Source: Chrysoporthe austroafricana | Lineage: Eukaryota; Ascomycota; Sordariomycetes; Diaporthales; Cryphonectriaceae | Assembly (NCBI GenBank): GCA_001051155.2 | Contig: JYIP02000002.1 | Span: 1,247,583 to 1,311,582, forward strand | Length of the DNA stretch: 64,000 bases | Reading direction: 5' to 3' | Shown here: piece after piece, positions 36,794 through 48,287 of the stretch | Position numbering within the stretch: the stretch's first letter is position 1 | How the letters are laid out: each line of letters opens with the position of its first letter | Made by a program: the position numbers and the translations under genes | Notes under the pieces: generated by a model | Databases searched by the model: none | What the model saw: the letters and a program-made list of their open reading frames with translations, nothing else | Told to the model about the DNA's origin: nothing

Positions 36794-39700
36794 ATGGGCT
36801 TCCAGGCTCTCCTGTTGCTCCTATTGCTTCTCGCAGCCACAAGCATACAGCGGCAGGTTAGTGATGCGAGGCACGACCTGAAGCCTGTCACGGAGCAGGA
36901 GATTTCCTACCATACATTTTCTACGAAATACTTAATCAGAGACGTTTTTGACCAACCAAATGTTTGCTATACGTATACCACGACGTATCTGGCGATGGTC
37001 AGTCCGGCCGAGATTCCTGAGGGCGGGTAAGGTGTCTGTCTCGTCTCATCTCCACGAATTCGAGATTCTGAACATAATGGCAGGCAGTCCGGTGGACCAC
37101 GAATTACGAATAAGCCCACTCGCGAGCCATGGAGCGCCAGCGGACGATACTCGAATGTTACAGCCTCAGCACCGCGAACGCAGTCCATTCCCGTGGTTGA
37201 GCTACCTCCGACTGAAGCACCACCTGGCCCAACAGCAACTCAACAAGGTGTTGTCACTGCGATTCCAGAAACAAGCAGCTCGACCGAGACCGTCGCCCCC
37301 AGCCCAACACCCCAGACTGACATGTTCGTACCGGTTGCTCCCGGGATGCCCTTCCAGATCTCCCTCACGGACTTTTTGCAAGCCGCAGGCGAAACCAGTA
37401 CCATCAACATCGATCGGTCGGTTGACTGGATATTTCTCAGTACTGCCCAGCCGCCGGCAATCTATGGCACTGTCCCTTCTGATTACCCGGGTAGTTCCGC
37501 CAGTGTCAACGTCACGTTTACCTCTCCCGGCACTGGTGAGACTACCACCGCCGAGTTCATCCTGGATGTATTCCGTAGCTTGGAAACGCTGTACTACTAC
37601 GACACCGACTTCGTCCTTGTTGACCTAGTGTCAAGGTTATGGGTGTCCACGGATACCGTCGTATCTCTGGACACGTCACCCGAAGTTGACTGGCTTGAGC
37701 TTCACACGACCAATGGATCGTTCTCCGGTCTAGTTCCTAATACTGGCCCCACGATCATTAACGTCACGATTTATGCGGTCACGGAGCTGCAACCCAAGCT
37801 CATGTCCAGGGCGCTGAGGGGTCTTCTGCAGCGAAGGGCCACCGACGTGCCGTACCAGTATCCGGTGTTCGTTGAACTGATCATCCGTGCGCGCGCGGTT
37901 AATTCTACTCCAGCGTCTGCCCCTCCGACAGTCTCGACTGAAGCGGCCTCTTTGATCGGGTCAGCCTCATCCGCGGCCATATCTGCGTCAGAGTCCGCCA
38001 GTGTACCGCCTACTGCTTCCGTCTCTTCTGAGACACTTCAGCCAACTCTAGGCACGTCATCAAGTCCAGCAGAACTTGCCACATCTACGACAGTCAGTCT
38101 GGAGTCGTTATCGCTCGCATCTGGAGGCTCATCAACTCCGCAGCCTTCTAGCCTAGGACCATCCCCGCCGGAGTCGTCAGTGCTCAGCACGGCCAATGTC
38201 CCATCGTCCGGCACTGAATCGTCCAGTCTTGAATCACTCAGCGGTCAACCGTCTCAGACCCAGCCAGCGCAGACAACCAGCCTCGAGACCTCAGCGCCAC
38301 CAGCTCAAAGCTCTACGCCTGCACCACTTGAGAGCAGCCCTATGCCTTCAGCCACGCTCCTGCCCTCCTCGATAACAGTCGAGCCAGGCTTCTCTGGTCC
38401 TAGCCTTCCCACGAGCACAAATTCAGAGTCATTGTCAGAATCCTCTGTACCGGCGTACACGACCTTACCAGGTCTAAGCGGCACCTCTCCGTCGAACGTG
38501 CTCACCCCGACGACGCAACTCTCCGCACCAGCGCAGCCGAGCGTTTCTGGGACTGGGGAGCGTACGGCCAGTAACTTGGGGACGGTTGAACCAATATCTA
38601 GCGCCCCCAAATTATCTACAGGACAAACACCGGGCGTGTCGAGTCCACTGCTCAGCATTTCCCAGACTCGGGAGTCTATGACCAGCAGCCCGGGGACAGC
38701 TGCGCCAATATCTGGCGCCCCCGAATCGTCTACAGGACAGCCACTGAGCATGTCGAGCCCGATGCTCAGCATTTTACGAACTCAGGAGTCTGGAAGCAGC
38801 AGCTCGGAAACGGCTGTGCCAATATCTGGCGCTCCTGAGTCATCTACAGGACAAATACCGAGCGTATCAAGTCTGCCGCTCAGTATTTCTCAAACTCAAG
38901 AGCCTATAAGCAGCAGCTCAGGGGCAGCTGGGCCAATATCTAGCGCCCCCGAATCGTCTATAGGACAACCACTGAGTATGTCAAGCCCGATGCTCAGCAT
39001 TTCCCAGACTCAGGAGTCTATAAGCAGCAGCTCGGGGACGGCTGCGCCAATATCTGGCGCTTCTGAATCGTCTACAGGACAAACACCGGGCGTGTCAAGT
39101 CCGCTGCTCAGCATTTCCCAAACCCAGGAGTCTATGAGCAGCAGCTCAGGGGCGGCTACGCCGGTATCTGGCGCTCCTGAGTCGTCTACTGAACTTCCAC
39201 CAGGTGCATCAAATTCCCCGATACACAATGGTCCACTTTCTTTGGTCCCCTTCGACTCGGCGGTACCCGTGTCACCAACCTCATCTGAAGCGCAAGGTCT
39301 AGAAAGCCTCACTTCTTCATCGCAGATCATACAATCATCGCTATCCACTGGGCTTGTCTCTTCACAGTCAGCATCTGCTTCAACGCCACTCATCTCGGAG
39401 ACCTCAATGAGCTCAATAAGTCTCGGTCAGGTTACATCTCTGACAACACAAAGTCAATCTGGGTCGCTATCCCAAACTCAGCTTCAACAACAGAGCCCTG
39501 GAGGAATATCTTCCATCAGCTCGTCGTCCCCTACACCGGGTCTCTTGACAAACACTCCAGGGACTCAGCCCACAAGTGCGAGCGTATCCTCATCCCCGGG
39601 TTTCACGTCAGCGCCCGAATCGAGTAATTTTGCAATCTCGACTGCTCCTATTAGCAGCACACTCTCATCCACCAGCTTAGTACTATCATCCGAAACAAGC

Positions 39701-42700
39701 AATTTTGAACCTTCTACTGTTTCCGTTACATCCTATTCTCGTCACTTGCTAAGCACGATGGTGAGCACCAATCGGGCCTCATCAACTTCGCTACCGATCG
39801 CTTCTGCAACCGCGGCTGCACTCAACTCTGCTGGACCGACTTCGTCCAGTCTGCAAGCATCAAGCTCGACCGCTTCTTCTTTGCCGGTGTCCCCTACGTC
39901 AGGCGAGACTTATAGTACAAGCTCAACTCTACCGTTCAGTAATGTTGGCACTAGCCCGAGCCTGCTATCAAGTTCGAGTCCGGGTACACTTTTGGGCAGG
40001 TCCTCTGGATTTTTGCCATTTTCAACAGCTTCGTTGTCTACCGGGCCTGGACTTATGATGGCGACATCCAGCGCCTTGAATCCTCTAGTTACGAGTAGTA
40101 TGTTATCGTCAGGAATATCGCCATCCACAGAGTCTCCTTCGCAAATGTCAAGTTCACACCGCTCTCATCTGCATCGCTCCTCGTCCCTTTCGAGCCTCAA
40201 TCAGGTCTCTTACTCAACAGAGGGGAGTATACTTTTCCAGAGCGCCTCAACTACGTTTGGTGAGTTCTCGTCCGCTGGGGAGAGTAGCGCTTCTTCATTA
40301 TCCCCGTCTCCTACCACGTCACGTCGATCACGACACTCGACTTCGACGCGTAGCGAGACGTCAGCACAGGCTTCATCATCAACAATAGAAAGCCTTTCAA
40401 CATCGGAGAGTACTAGCAATGCGGCTTCAAGCTCTCTCTCGTCGCCCTCGACGAATAGCGCGACATCGTCCGAAACATACCTGTCCACGCTAGGTGGCTC
40501 CTCGGTCTCCTTGAGTGGTAGCAGTGCGGCATCAAAGCCTCCATCCACATCATTACATCGAAGCAGACATTCCAGCTCAACAAACGAGGAATCGTCAACT
40601 GCCTACCTCTCATCTCCTGTGGGGTCCTCTTCTCCAGTGACCACCAGTTCAGAGGGTCCACTGTCAGCTCCGTCATCGTCATCATACAGCAGCTTCATGT
40701 CGACAAGTACTAGCCTCTTGCTAGCAGCCCTCTCGTCATCAACACCCAGTGGGTTGTTGGAGATATCTAGTAGTTCGACAGTCTACGGCTCTACGTCGTC
40801 GTCGCGGCACAGATCTCGAAGCTCCACCCTTTTGTCTACCATACCGTCAAATACAGTCCTCTCAGCAATACTCTCATCGTCCTCAGCTCCTACTCTCCTT
40901 AGCTCAGAAGCCCCGCTACCAAGCTCATCTTTTTTTTCATACAGCAGCCTTAGTTCAACTTACATCGTATCGACGTCTCAAAGCCTTTCGTCAACGTCAA
41001 TTCAGTCTGCACCAAGTCTTGCCCAGAGCTCGGGCGTCACTGGGAACACGCCACTCTCAACTTCTGTTGCCCTAGGCACCAGATCGTCATTAACTAGTCT
41101 TCTGAACTCGTACTCGACCATGGCCAGTCCTCCGACACCTCTGTCATCCTCGTCTGTTGTGTCCAATTCTCAGTACCAAGCTACCAGCTCTCTTATATCG
41201 ACACAATCGTCAAACACGCAATATCAATCCAGCAGCCTCACTTCGATGGCCTCACAATCGATGGTCTTACAAAACGGACTCCAGCCAGCCTTGGCCCTAT
41301 CATCCAGCACAGTTTCCAGTATAGCCACTTCCGGGGTATCAAGCTCATCTGGGTCAGTCCTCACATCCCCGACAATCGCAACTGGGTTGAGTTCGAGTGG
41401 GCTGGCCTCATCGCAATCAGCACAGCCTCCCTCATCCATGAGCTCCTCAGCGTCATCGTCAAGCGAGGCCGGCGTTTCGACAGGAACACTTGGAGGCACG
41501 TCCACCTCTTCCAGCACACGACATCGGTCCTCAAGGTCGACATCCAGTGGACTGAGTTCCAGTGGGACAATAGCAAGCACGTCCATCGTGAACGAGATAT
41601 TTTCCAGTAGTACGAATTCGGGCACCAGTGGGATCACCTCTAGTGTGACACAGCCTACTCAGGTCACGTCTGGAATATCATCGACTGGGACAGCTTCTAC
41701 TGGAATATCAACTAGTAGCATCATCTCCTCTGCGGTATCTTCGACTGGGACAACTTCTACTGGAGTGTCAACTAGTGGGACCACCTCATCTGGGATATCT
41801 TCTCTCGTAACTAGCTACCCATCGTCGTCATCCGCCCCGTCCGAGAGTTCGAGCACCTCCTCTAGTAGGCGCCACCACACTAGCAGCCTAGCCACTTCAA
41901 CCCAAGTATCATCGCAGAGTACGACAGTGTCGGCAACAATCACCTCCAGTGCCCAGCAGGTACAGAGCTCGAGTAACTTTGCGAGCACTAGCTCAAGCGG
42001 ACTAGGAACGTCCACGTCGGGCTCACAGGGAGGTGCGACATCAAGTTCTGCGACGGCTTCTTCGTTTCAGAGTACCTCCACATACGGCAGCTCATCCTCG
42101 CTCTCCCCATCGATATCCACCGGTGCAGGGCCAAGTATCTTTTCGAGCTCATCAAGTTCTACGGTCAACTCGATTCTGTCAACGCCTAGTACCTTCAGCA
42201 GCAGCCAGCTCACCAGCGCCGGAGCCACAAGCGCCGGAGCCACCAGCAGCCCGGTCTCAAGCTTCGTGTCCACAAATTCTCAACTCAGCAGTTCCACTTC
42301 TGGTCTTGGATCGGGGCTGTCCTCATCTAGCAGTGCAACATCACAGGCTCAATCCAGCGGGACGTCCTCGAGTGGGGGCAGTAGTCAAATTTCGTCAACT
42401 TTCAGCAGCACGATCCCTTCGTTTCCGTCCAGTCAATCCTTGACAAGTCAGACATACATTCAAACGTCTTCTTCAAGTAGTATCCTTTCCAACGCGCTAA
42501 CATCGTCAAGTCAAATTTCGAGCATCCAGTACACGAGTAGCAGTCCGCCAGCTAGCACTCAAACACTTTCGATCCTGGTATCCAGTGCACAGACATCGTC
42601 CACTCAGGGCAGCGGAAGCCAGTCTATACCAACTACTTCTTTGAGTTCTTCTCAGAGTCAATCTTCTCAATCCTCAGCAATTCCATCATCCTCTCCGGCG

Positions 42701-44626
42701 CTCACTACGGCCTTAAGCAGCTCGCTATCAAGCAGCCCGCCGTCAAGCAGCCAGTCATTCGCCAGTAGTCAGAGCACGGGACAGACCACTAACAGCGGAC
42801 AAGTGACGAGCAGTGGGCAAATCACGACCAGCCAGCAATTCATAAGTAGTCAGCAGACCACCAGCTCCCCCGCCAACCAGATCACAAGTGGAACAACGAG
42901 CAAACAATTTTCGACAAGCATCGGACAATCCTCGAGCAGTATACAGCCCTCGAGCAGTATACAACCCTCGAGCAGTGGACAAGCCACAACGAGCGGGCTA
43001 TCTACGAGCGGTGGTCAAACCACCAGCAGCATACAACCTACGAGCAGCATACAGCCCACAAGCAGCGTACAGTCCTCGAGCAACGTGCAACCTACAAGTA
43101 GCATACAGTCCACGAGCAGCGTGCAGTTTACGAGTAGCATACAAGCTACGAGTAGTGGGCAAGTCACAAGCAGCGTACAATCTACAGGTAGTATACAGTC
43201 TACAAGCAGCATACAGCCTACGAGCAGTGGGTCAGCTACAAGCAGCGGGCAAGTCACAACGAGTGGGCAACCCACGAGCATCGGGCTAGCAACGACCAGT
43301 TCGAGCCAGACCTTCAGTACTCAACAGGTCACGAGCAGCGCCCAATATACTAGCAGCGCACAAGTCACCAGCAGTCCGACAACGAGTTTAAGTACCGGTC
43401 AGACAATTAGTAGCCAACAGGTGGCGAGCAGCCCGGCTACAAGCCTGAGCTCTTCCTTTGTAGGCTCCAGTTACAGCACGAGCCTATCAGCATCACTTTT
43501 CCAGTCGCCATCATCTGCTTCAAGTGTCGCTACTCAGACGTCCGCGATTTTGGCTGTGAGCAGTTCGACGAACCAAGTCAGTTCAAGTGGCACATTCTTG
43601 GCCTCTTCGTCTCAGAGTACATTTTCTACATCAAGTCAAAGCTTCCAGCCAAGAGCCTTGTCAAGCAGCACCTCGTCATCCCTAGCTTCATCTACATACA
43701 CATCGAGTGCTCTAGCAAACACCAGCCCTTCGGTCCAGTCTTCATTATCATCACCGCCCAGCAGCGCCTCTGTCTTACCGTCGTCCACGCAAGTCACCTC
43801 TCCATCCCGTACATCATCGAGTAGCGGCGGTCTCACAACGTCCGCGCAAGCCTTGATATCTTCCTCCAGTACTTCCATAAGCGCATCCTCCGTTCAAACA
43901 CCGACGATCCCTTCAAGTACTTCCATAAGGGCATCGTCCGTTCAAACATCGACGATCCGTTCTACTACATTCAGAAGCACAACAAGCTTAGCAACACTCT
44001 CGCCGATCTCCACGACCTGCAACAACACTTTCGTGCAATGGGCTTACTATCCCAACATATACACCACCAGAGCTGCAACCGGCTTCCTACCGGAGCATTA
44101 CAAGACAGTCACGCCAAACATCAATGGCACAACAAATCAGCAAGTTGCGATTAGCGGAGCTAGTTGCGGGTCGGGAACGTCGGGAACCGCTACTTTCTAC
44201 GGGACGCCCGAGTCTTGCGTTTACTTTACTCTGAACTACCGAGGTTACATCTACGCAAGCGTGAGCGGCAATTATACGATAACAGTCCCGGAAACCACAG
44301 CTGTACCCGACGACAGGCTCTTCGCATGGCTTGGCCCGCTGGCTTACTCGGGCTACAATAGTACGAATTACGACATACAAGCCAGCTACTACTACGGCTT
44401 GACACAGACCCTGACCGTGACGTATACTGCGACGGCCGGACAGTATATCCCGTTTCGTGTGATGTTCGCACAGGATACTTATGGCTACCAGTTCTCAATC
44501 ACAATCACTGGGCCAAACGGCGCGACTCTCATGAATTCGTCCACAACGAACAGCAACTTGATAGTGGACTATTCATGTGACGGTGTTTTGGCTCCACCGT
44601 ACCCAGCGTTTGGCTCCGAAACATAG
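36794..44626 (+). CDS. Giant secreted mucin-like adhesin with C-terminal GLEYA/PA14-type domain
   Basis: Two exons (36794-37026 and 37084-44626) encode 2591 residues. The intron (gtaagg...ggcag) joins GG to QSGG in frame, and the big exon has no usable ATG at its own start. A signal peptide is clear (MGFQ followed by eight Leu). Residues about 157-340 form a compact region with two similar halves (PFQISLTDFL..., VDWIFLST / VDWLELHT) that resembles Ig- or cadherin-like folds. Residues about 345-2390 are Ser/Thr-rich mucin-type stalk with several tandem repeat classes. The last 200 residues (opening NNTFVQWAYYPN, with GLTQTLTVTYTATAGQYIPFRVMF near the end as split motifs) look like a GLEYA/PA14 lectin domain, as in flocculins and fungal adhesins. 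No hydrophobic C-terminal GPI signal is seen. The likely role is cell-surface adhesion, with lectin binding at the C-terminus. The stalk should be heavily O-glycosylated. Confidence 0.88.
38550..39215 (+). repeat. 114-bp in-frame tandem repeat in the adhesin stalk
   Basis: The start of the LSISQT-type unit recurs at 38651, 38765, 38879, 38993 and 39107, an exact 114-bp spacing each time (38 codons). The half-unit ending in PISGAPESSTG recurs six times. Units differ by point changes, so this is an ageing minisatellite inside coding sequence. Confidence 0.9.
42780..43290 (+). repeat. 18-bp in-frame tandem repeat (TSSxQx hexapeptide)
   Basis: About 25 degenerate copies of an 18-bp unit encode hexapeptides of the form TSSIQP, TSSVQS and TSSGQV. 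They lie in the distal part of the adhesin stalk, and the period keeps the reading frame throughout. Confidence 0.85.
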
Positions 44627-45367
44627 AAAGGCTGTGGCACCTTGGTAATAATCAGGGTTCTGGGACCACAGTGTAAATCAGCAACCCCTTATAAAGTTTA
44701 CATAGAAAGATTTGCGTATATATGAAAACACGATTTTCTTGCATTTGTAAATTGCATATAGTTCTGGAAAGCAGTATCATTTTTGTCTCTTGTTAAAGAA
44801 AGAAAGTTCGGGAGCTCGAATGTCCTCATTCCGCAGCAAAGTCTCACATGCAAAGTCATACCTTGCAAGGCTGAACTCGTTAGGCTCCCAGGCTCTTAGA
44901 AAGTTTGAATGTGATTACGCGGTGGGTGTCTACTTCGTGTAATTATAACCGCGAGTAAGGCTACCCTACAGTTTAATGCCGTCGGATCAGACCATTGTGT
45001 TTGGACTTTGTAGCGAGCTACGAATCTTGCGATTCAACACGCTACCGCTGCTGGATCAATACATGGCCGTATCGTGATAACGAAAATTTGATAGTGACCC
45101 GAGCCGGATCACTATCATCGCACAGTCATGTAGACCCCGAGTAAACAGTTGCAAACTGCACTCTTGTCCTCAAAAATATGTGCTGTGCCCGCAATTCGTG
45201 TCTAATACAAGAGTTTGCTACCATACCTCTTCGCGTCATGGTACCTTCTCCTTCAGCCTATGACTCACTCCCATATCACAAGTTGATCTTATGTAAATAG
45301 GGCCTAAGTGTGAGCGGGAAATACTCTATACTTCTTCCAGTCGCAAAAACGATTGTGCGAAGGTAAG

Positions 45368-45392
45368 TTTTTTTTTTTTTTTTTTTTTTTTT
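45368..45392. repeat. 25-nt poly(T) run
   Basis: An uninterrupted run of 25 T is followed by cccc. It would be a poly(A) tail if read on the minus strand. No gene-like sequence was recognised beside it. Confidence 0.9.
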
Positions 45393-46130
45393 CCCCAGAA
45401 TTTTATTACTTCCCAAGGGCCCTAAGCTGTGGTCTAGGACCATCTTCGAGTGTATGTGTTTACGAAACATCTCCAGGCCAGTCTTTCAGTGATTTTCCTT
45501 GAACATAGGATGGGCATAATCGCTGACACAATTCAGGCTTTCCAGATCACAAAAGTAATACTACTCATTTGGCTTCCGCGGATATAGCAAGAATTGCGGC
45601 AGGAGATCTGATTTACATACTATTCATGATAACGCCGGACCATCTCCAGCGCCGGTCTTAGAGAATCCCCAGCTCTGCCGCCACCCGGAATGGCTTTCCG
45701 CGCCTAGAAAGCAACGCAAACGGAAACGAGAGAGAAAAAAATTCGACCAGGAGGCATTTGCCTATCCAGTGGCCGCAAAGTTAGAGCTAGAAACAGCGCT
45801 ACTTACCTCACCAGGACAAGTTAATGTTTCGCCAGACAGACCCACCAGGCCCCTTCGCCAGCGTTGATACCAAATCGTCATCAGCGATTCACAAGACGCG
45901 AGCGGCAGCACAAACATCGGTTGCAGAGCTTCAGGTCTCGGCTACTATGTAATCAGAGAAATTGGGCTGTGTTCGTCCCTTACCTGATCAGTGCCTTGCA
46001 GTCAGTGACGGGATTACCAAAGTTAGGCTCAAGCTTACACATCGGTTCTCCTAAGTATCAAGACAGCCGTAGAGTTCAAACTCATCCAATCGGTAACTAC
46101 TGACTACATGTGTTCTAATTCTGATCTGAA

Positions 46131-46145
46131 TTTTTTTTTTTTTTT
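46131..46145. repeat. 15-nt poly(T) run
   Basis: A run of 15 T is flanked by gaa on the left and gaattc on the right, in AT-rich spacer. Confidence 0.9.
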
Positions 46146-47038
46146 GAATTCCATTGTGAATAGAGCATCTACTCTGTATCATGTAGCTATTTTACCGATG
46201 TCCGTCTTAGCCGTGTGACTCAACCTCGCAAGACATTTCCTGGTATATGAAGCTGATTTCGTGACTTTCCAGGCGTATATGAAGCGGCTTGAGACCTCGG
46301 TACGATGAGGAAACTTGCTGGAGAGGCTATGGGACTTTATTATACTTTGAACCCGACGCCGTGTCGCTTCGATAATTTCAACCAATCCATGCGTCACTCC
46401 TGAAGTCCGGCTTGCTGTCGAGACATGTCTTCAACATCTCGCTTCATGTGACTGCGCTCAAAACCTAAGTATTTCCGTAAGATTTCGCTTTGTTATTCCA
46501 CATGCTTCACGGTAGTTACGGAGTGATCCCGTACCGGCTCAGAAGTTCAGCGTTGAGAAAGCAGAGCATCTCCATAGAGCAAAGGTCCAAATAACCTCGT
46601 ATCAATAAATCCTCGAAATCTCATTGCATTACTCAATATAAGGTAGTTGATCACTTACGGTTGAGCAGTAGCCATAATAACCCCTGAGATTCGGACCAGC
46701 TCATGTCGTAACCGTGCTACAGTGTCGAGCATCCTGACACAACTTGTGACAGATGCTGTACATCTTGAGGAACACTACAGAGCTGAAGAGACCGCTTATC
46801 CAAGAACAATATTGGGTCATCGTGGAACACGGTGCGTCTGATGATCCTACATTGTTGAGAAGCTTCAACGCCTTGGTATGAAAACGATAAATAAGCCCGA
46901 GGCTTCCTCACGGTGAATAGAATCTCTAATTAATTGTCATTCCACGCGGAGCAAACAGCATACAGCCTCGCCCTATCTTCTGCCAAGAACCATTCATAAC
47001 ATCACTCTAACATACATACTCCCTCATATCGAATCAAG

Positions 47039-47644
47039 ATGAAGTCTATTCTCGCTGTCATCTCGGCCCTTATCGCGGTCGTCTCGTCACAGTACGGATC
47101 TAGTGGGTCAGGTCCTACCGGCTCCGGCCCCAGCGGCTCTGGATCTGGCTCCGGCTCTGGCTCCGGCTCTGGATCTGATGGTCCGCCCGCCTGTGAGACC
47201 CCCTATCAGTTCTCGGTCACCGACTTCACCGCGGGCTGCATTCGGCACGGTACAGGCTGCAGGTAAGCCATCGTCGCAAGTCCGCGTCTGGACCGAATCA
47301 GTAATAGTTTGCTGACCCGACCACCCCCTCCCAGCTTCCAGTTTGCCGTCACCACCAACGAGACGGCCGAGCAGATCAGCTGCAGCGCCGAGTTCCCGAC
47401 TGCTGCGGAGGTGCTGCCCTCCGTCCCCTGGCGGAACTGCTCGTCCGAGTCGCCCACGAACGTCGTCTGGGGCTTCACGCCCATCGGCCTGAACGGCTCC
47501 GTGTCCAACTATACACTCATCATGGCCGACGCCAGCCTCGGCCTTGCTGCTGCCCAGATCTGGGATGCTGCTGAGTTCCCGATCGAGACCGCGGGCGCCA
47601 CTGTTAATCAGCAGTACATGGGCTCGATGAGCTTTGACTTTTAG
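47039..47644 (+). CDS. Small secreted cysteine-containing protein with Gly/Ser repeat
   Basis: Two exons (47039-47262 and 47335-47644) encode 177 residues. A signal peptide is clear (MKSILAVISALIAVVSS). It is followed by a low-complexity (Gly-Ser)n segment at about residues 20-46, then a compact domain starting PPACETPYQFSVTDF. The mature part has five Cys and several N-glycosylation sequons (NET, NCS, NGS, NYT). The intron splits the codon for the Ser after GTGC. The beta-rich pattern after the repeat recalls small secreted proteins of the Alt a 1-like type, but I cannot assign a family. A candidate secreted effector or cell-wall protein is the most that can be inferred. It sits between a giant adhesin and a damaged gene in gene-sparse DNA. 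Confidence 0.8.
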
Positions 47645-48287
47645 GGACAATGAGCTGGATCTGCAATCATCACTCCAAGACCCCGAGTGGAGGGGGCCCC
47701 AATGGTGTTCTGACTTTGCCGTCCGTTTACGTTGTAGGAAAATTGTCACTGTGACACACGGGGAAATTCTCGTCTCGCTCATTAAGTATTGCAAGATGCA
47801 GTATCAAGGCTCCGGGATGATTGACTAGGCAAACGGAATGCTTAGGATCATGTTTTCACAGGGCATGCTATTTATGTGTGGCAGAATCAAGTAGACGTCT
47901 TTCTGAAATTTGAATCACTATCGAGAGGCGCACAACTCACACTCGAGCTCTATTTGTATGTCGAGTGACTTGACTAATCGCCGAGATAATATAAGAATGG
48001 TTCCGGTCCCAGCTTCCCTCAAGAATCCTCTTATTAAGCCTCAAGATTGAATGCGCAGGATCAAACTCTGCCAGTCTACTCAAACATTAAAACAGGCAAA
48101 TGACAACACAACGCAGGACAGTTACCACGCCCACAGGCTCTTTACCGACAGTTTTCTGACTGGACAACAAGACGCCAGGAGGCTCATATCTTTCCTACGC
48201 CCGATCATGTAACAACAACGCAGTACGCACGCACGCACTCTCACAGCCCGGATAACAGGCCAAGAACCTCTACATCAACCGAGCCGT
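47645..48287. other. Intergenic spacer
   Basis: This holds the 3' UTR of the secreted-protein gene and the upstream region of the damaged RBR gene. I see no gene in it. Confidence 0.4.

Larger units (their letters stand above)
44627..47038. other. 2.4 kb AT-rich gene-free spacer
   Basis: No supported gene is present. Frames are below 80 codons. It carries two homopolymer T runs (listed separately) and the adhesin 3' UTR. Its right end is the promoter of the secreted-protein gene, with a C/A/T-rich leader just before 47039. Confidence 0.45.

Noticed and set aside
38550..39215. Regularly spaced repeats resembling an array
   Set aside because: Not a CRISPR: there are no unique spacers, the period is 114 bp and in frame, and it lies inside a eukaryotic secreted-protein gene.
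42755..43289. Repetitive Leu/Val/Cys and Ala/Tyr frames in the adhesin repeat region
   Set aside because: They are alternative-frame readings of the 18-bp coding repeat and have no start context or homologue.
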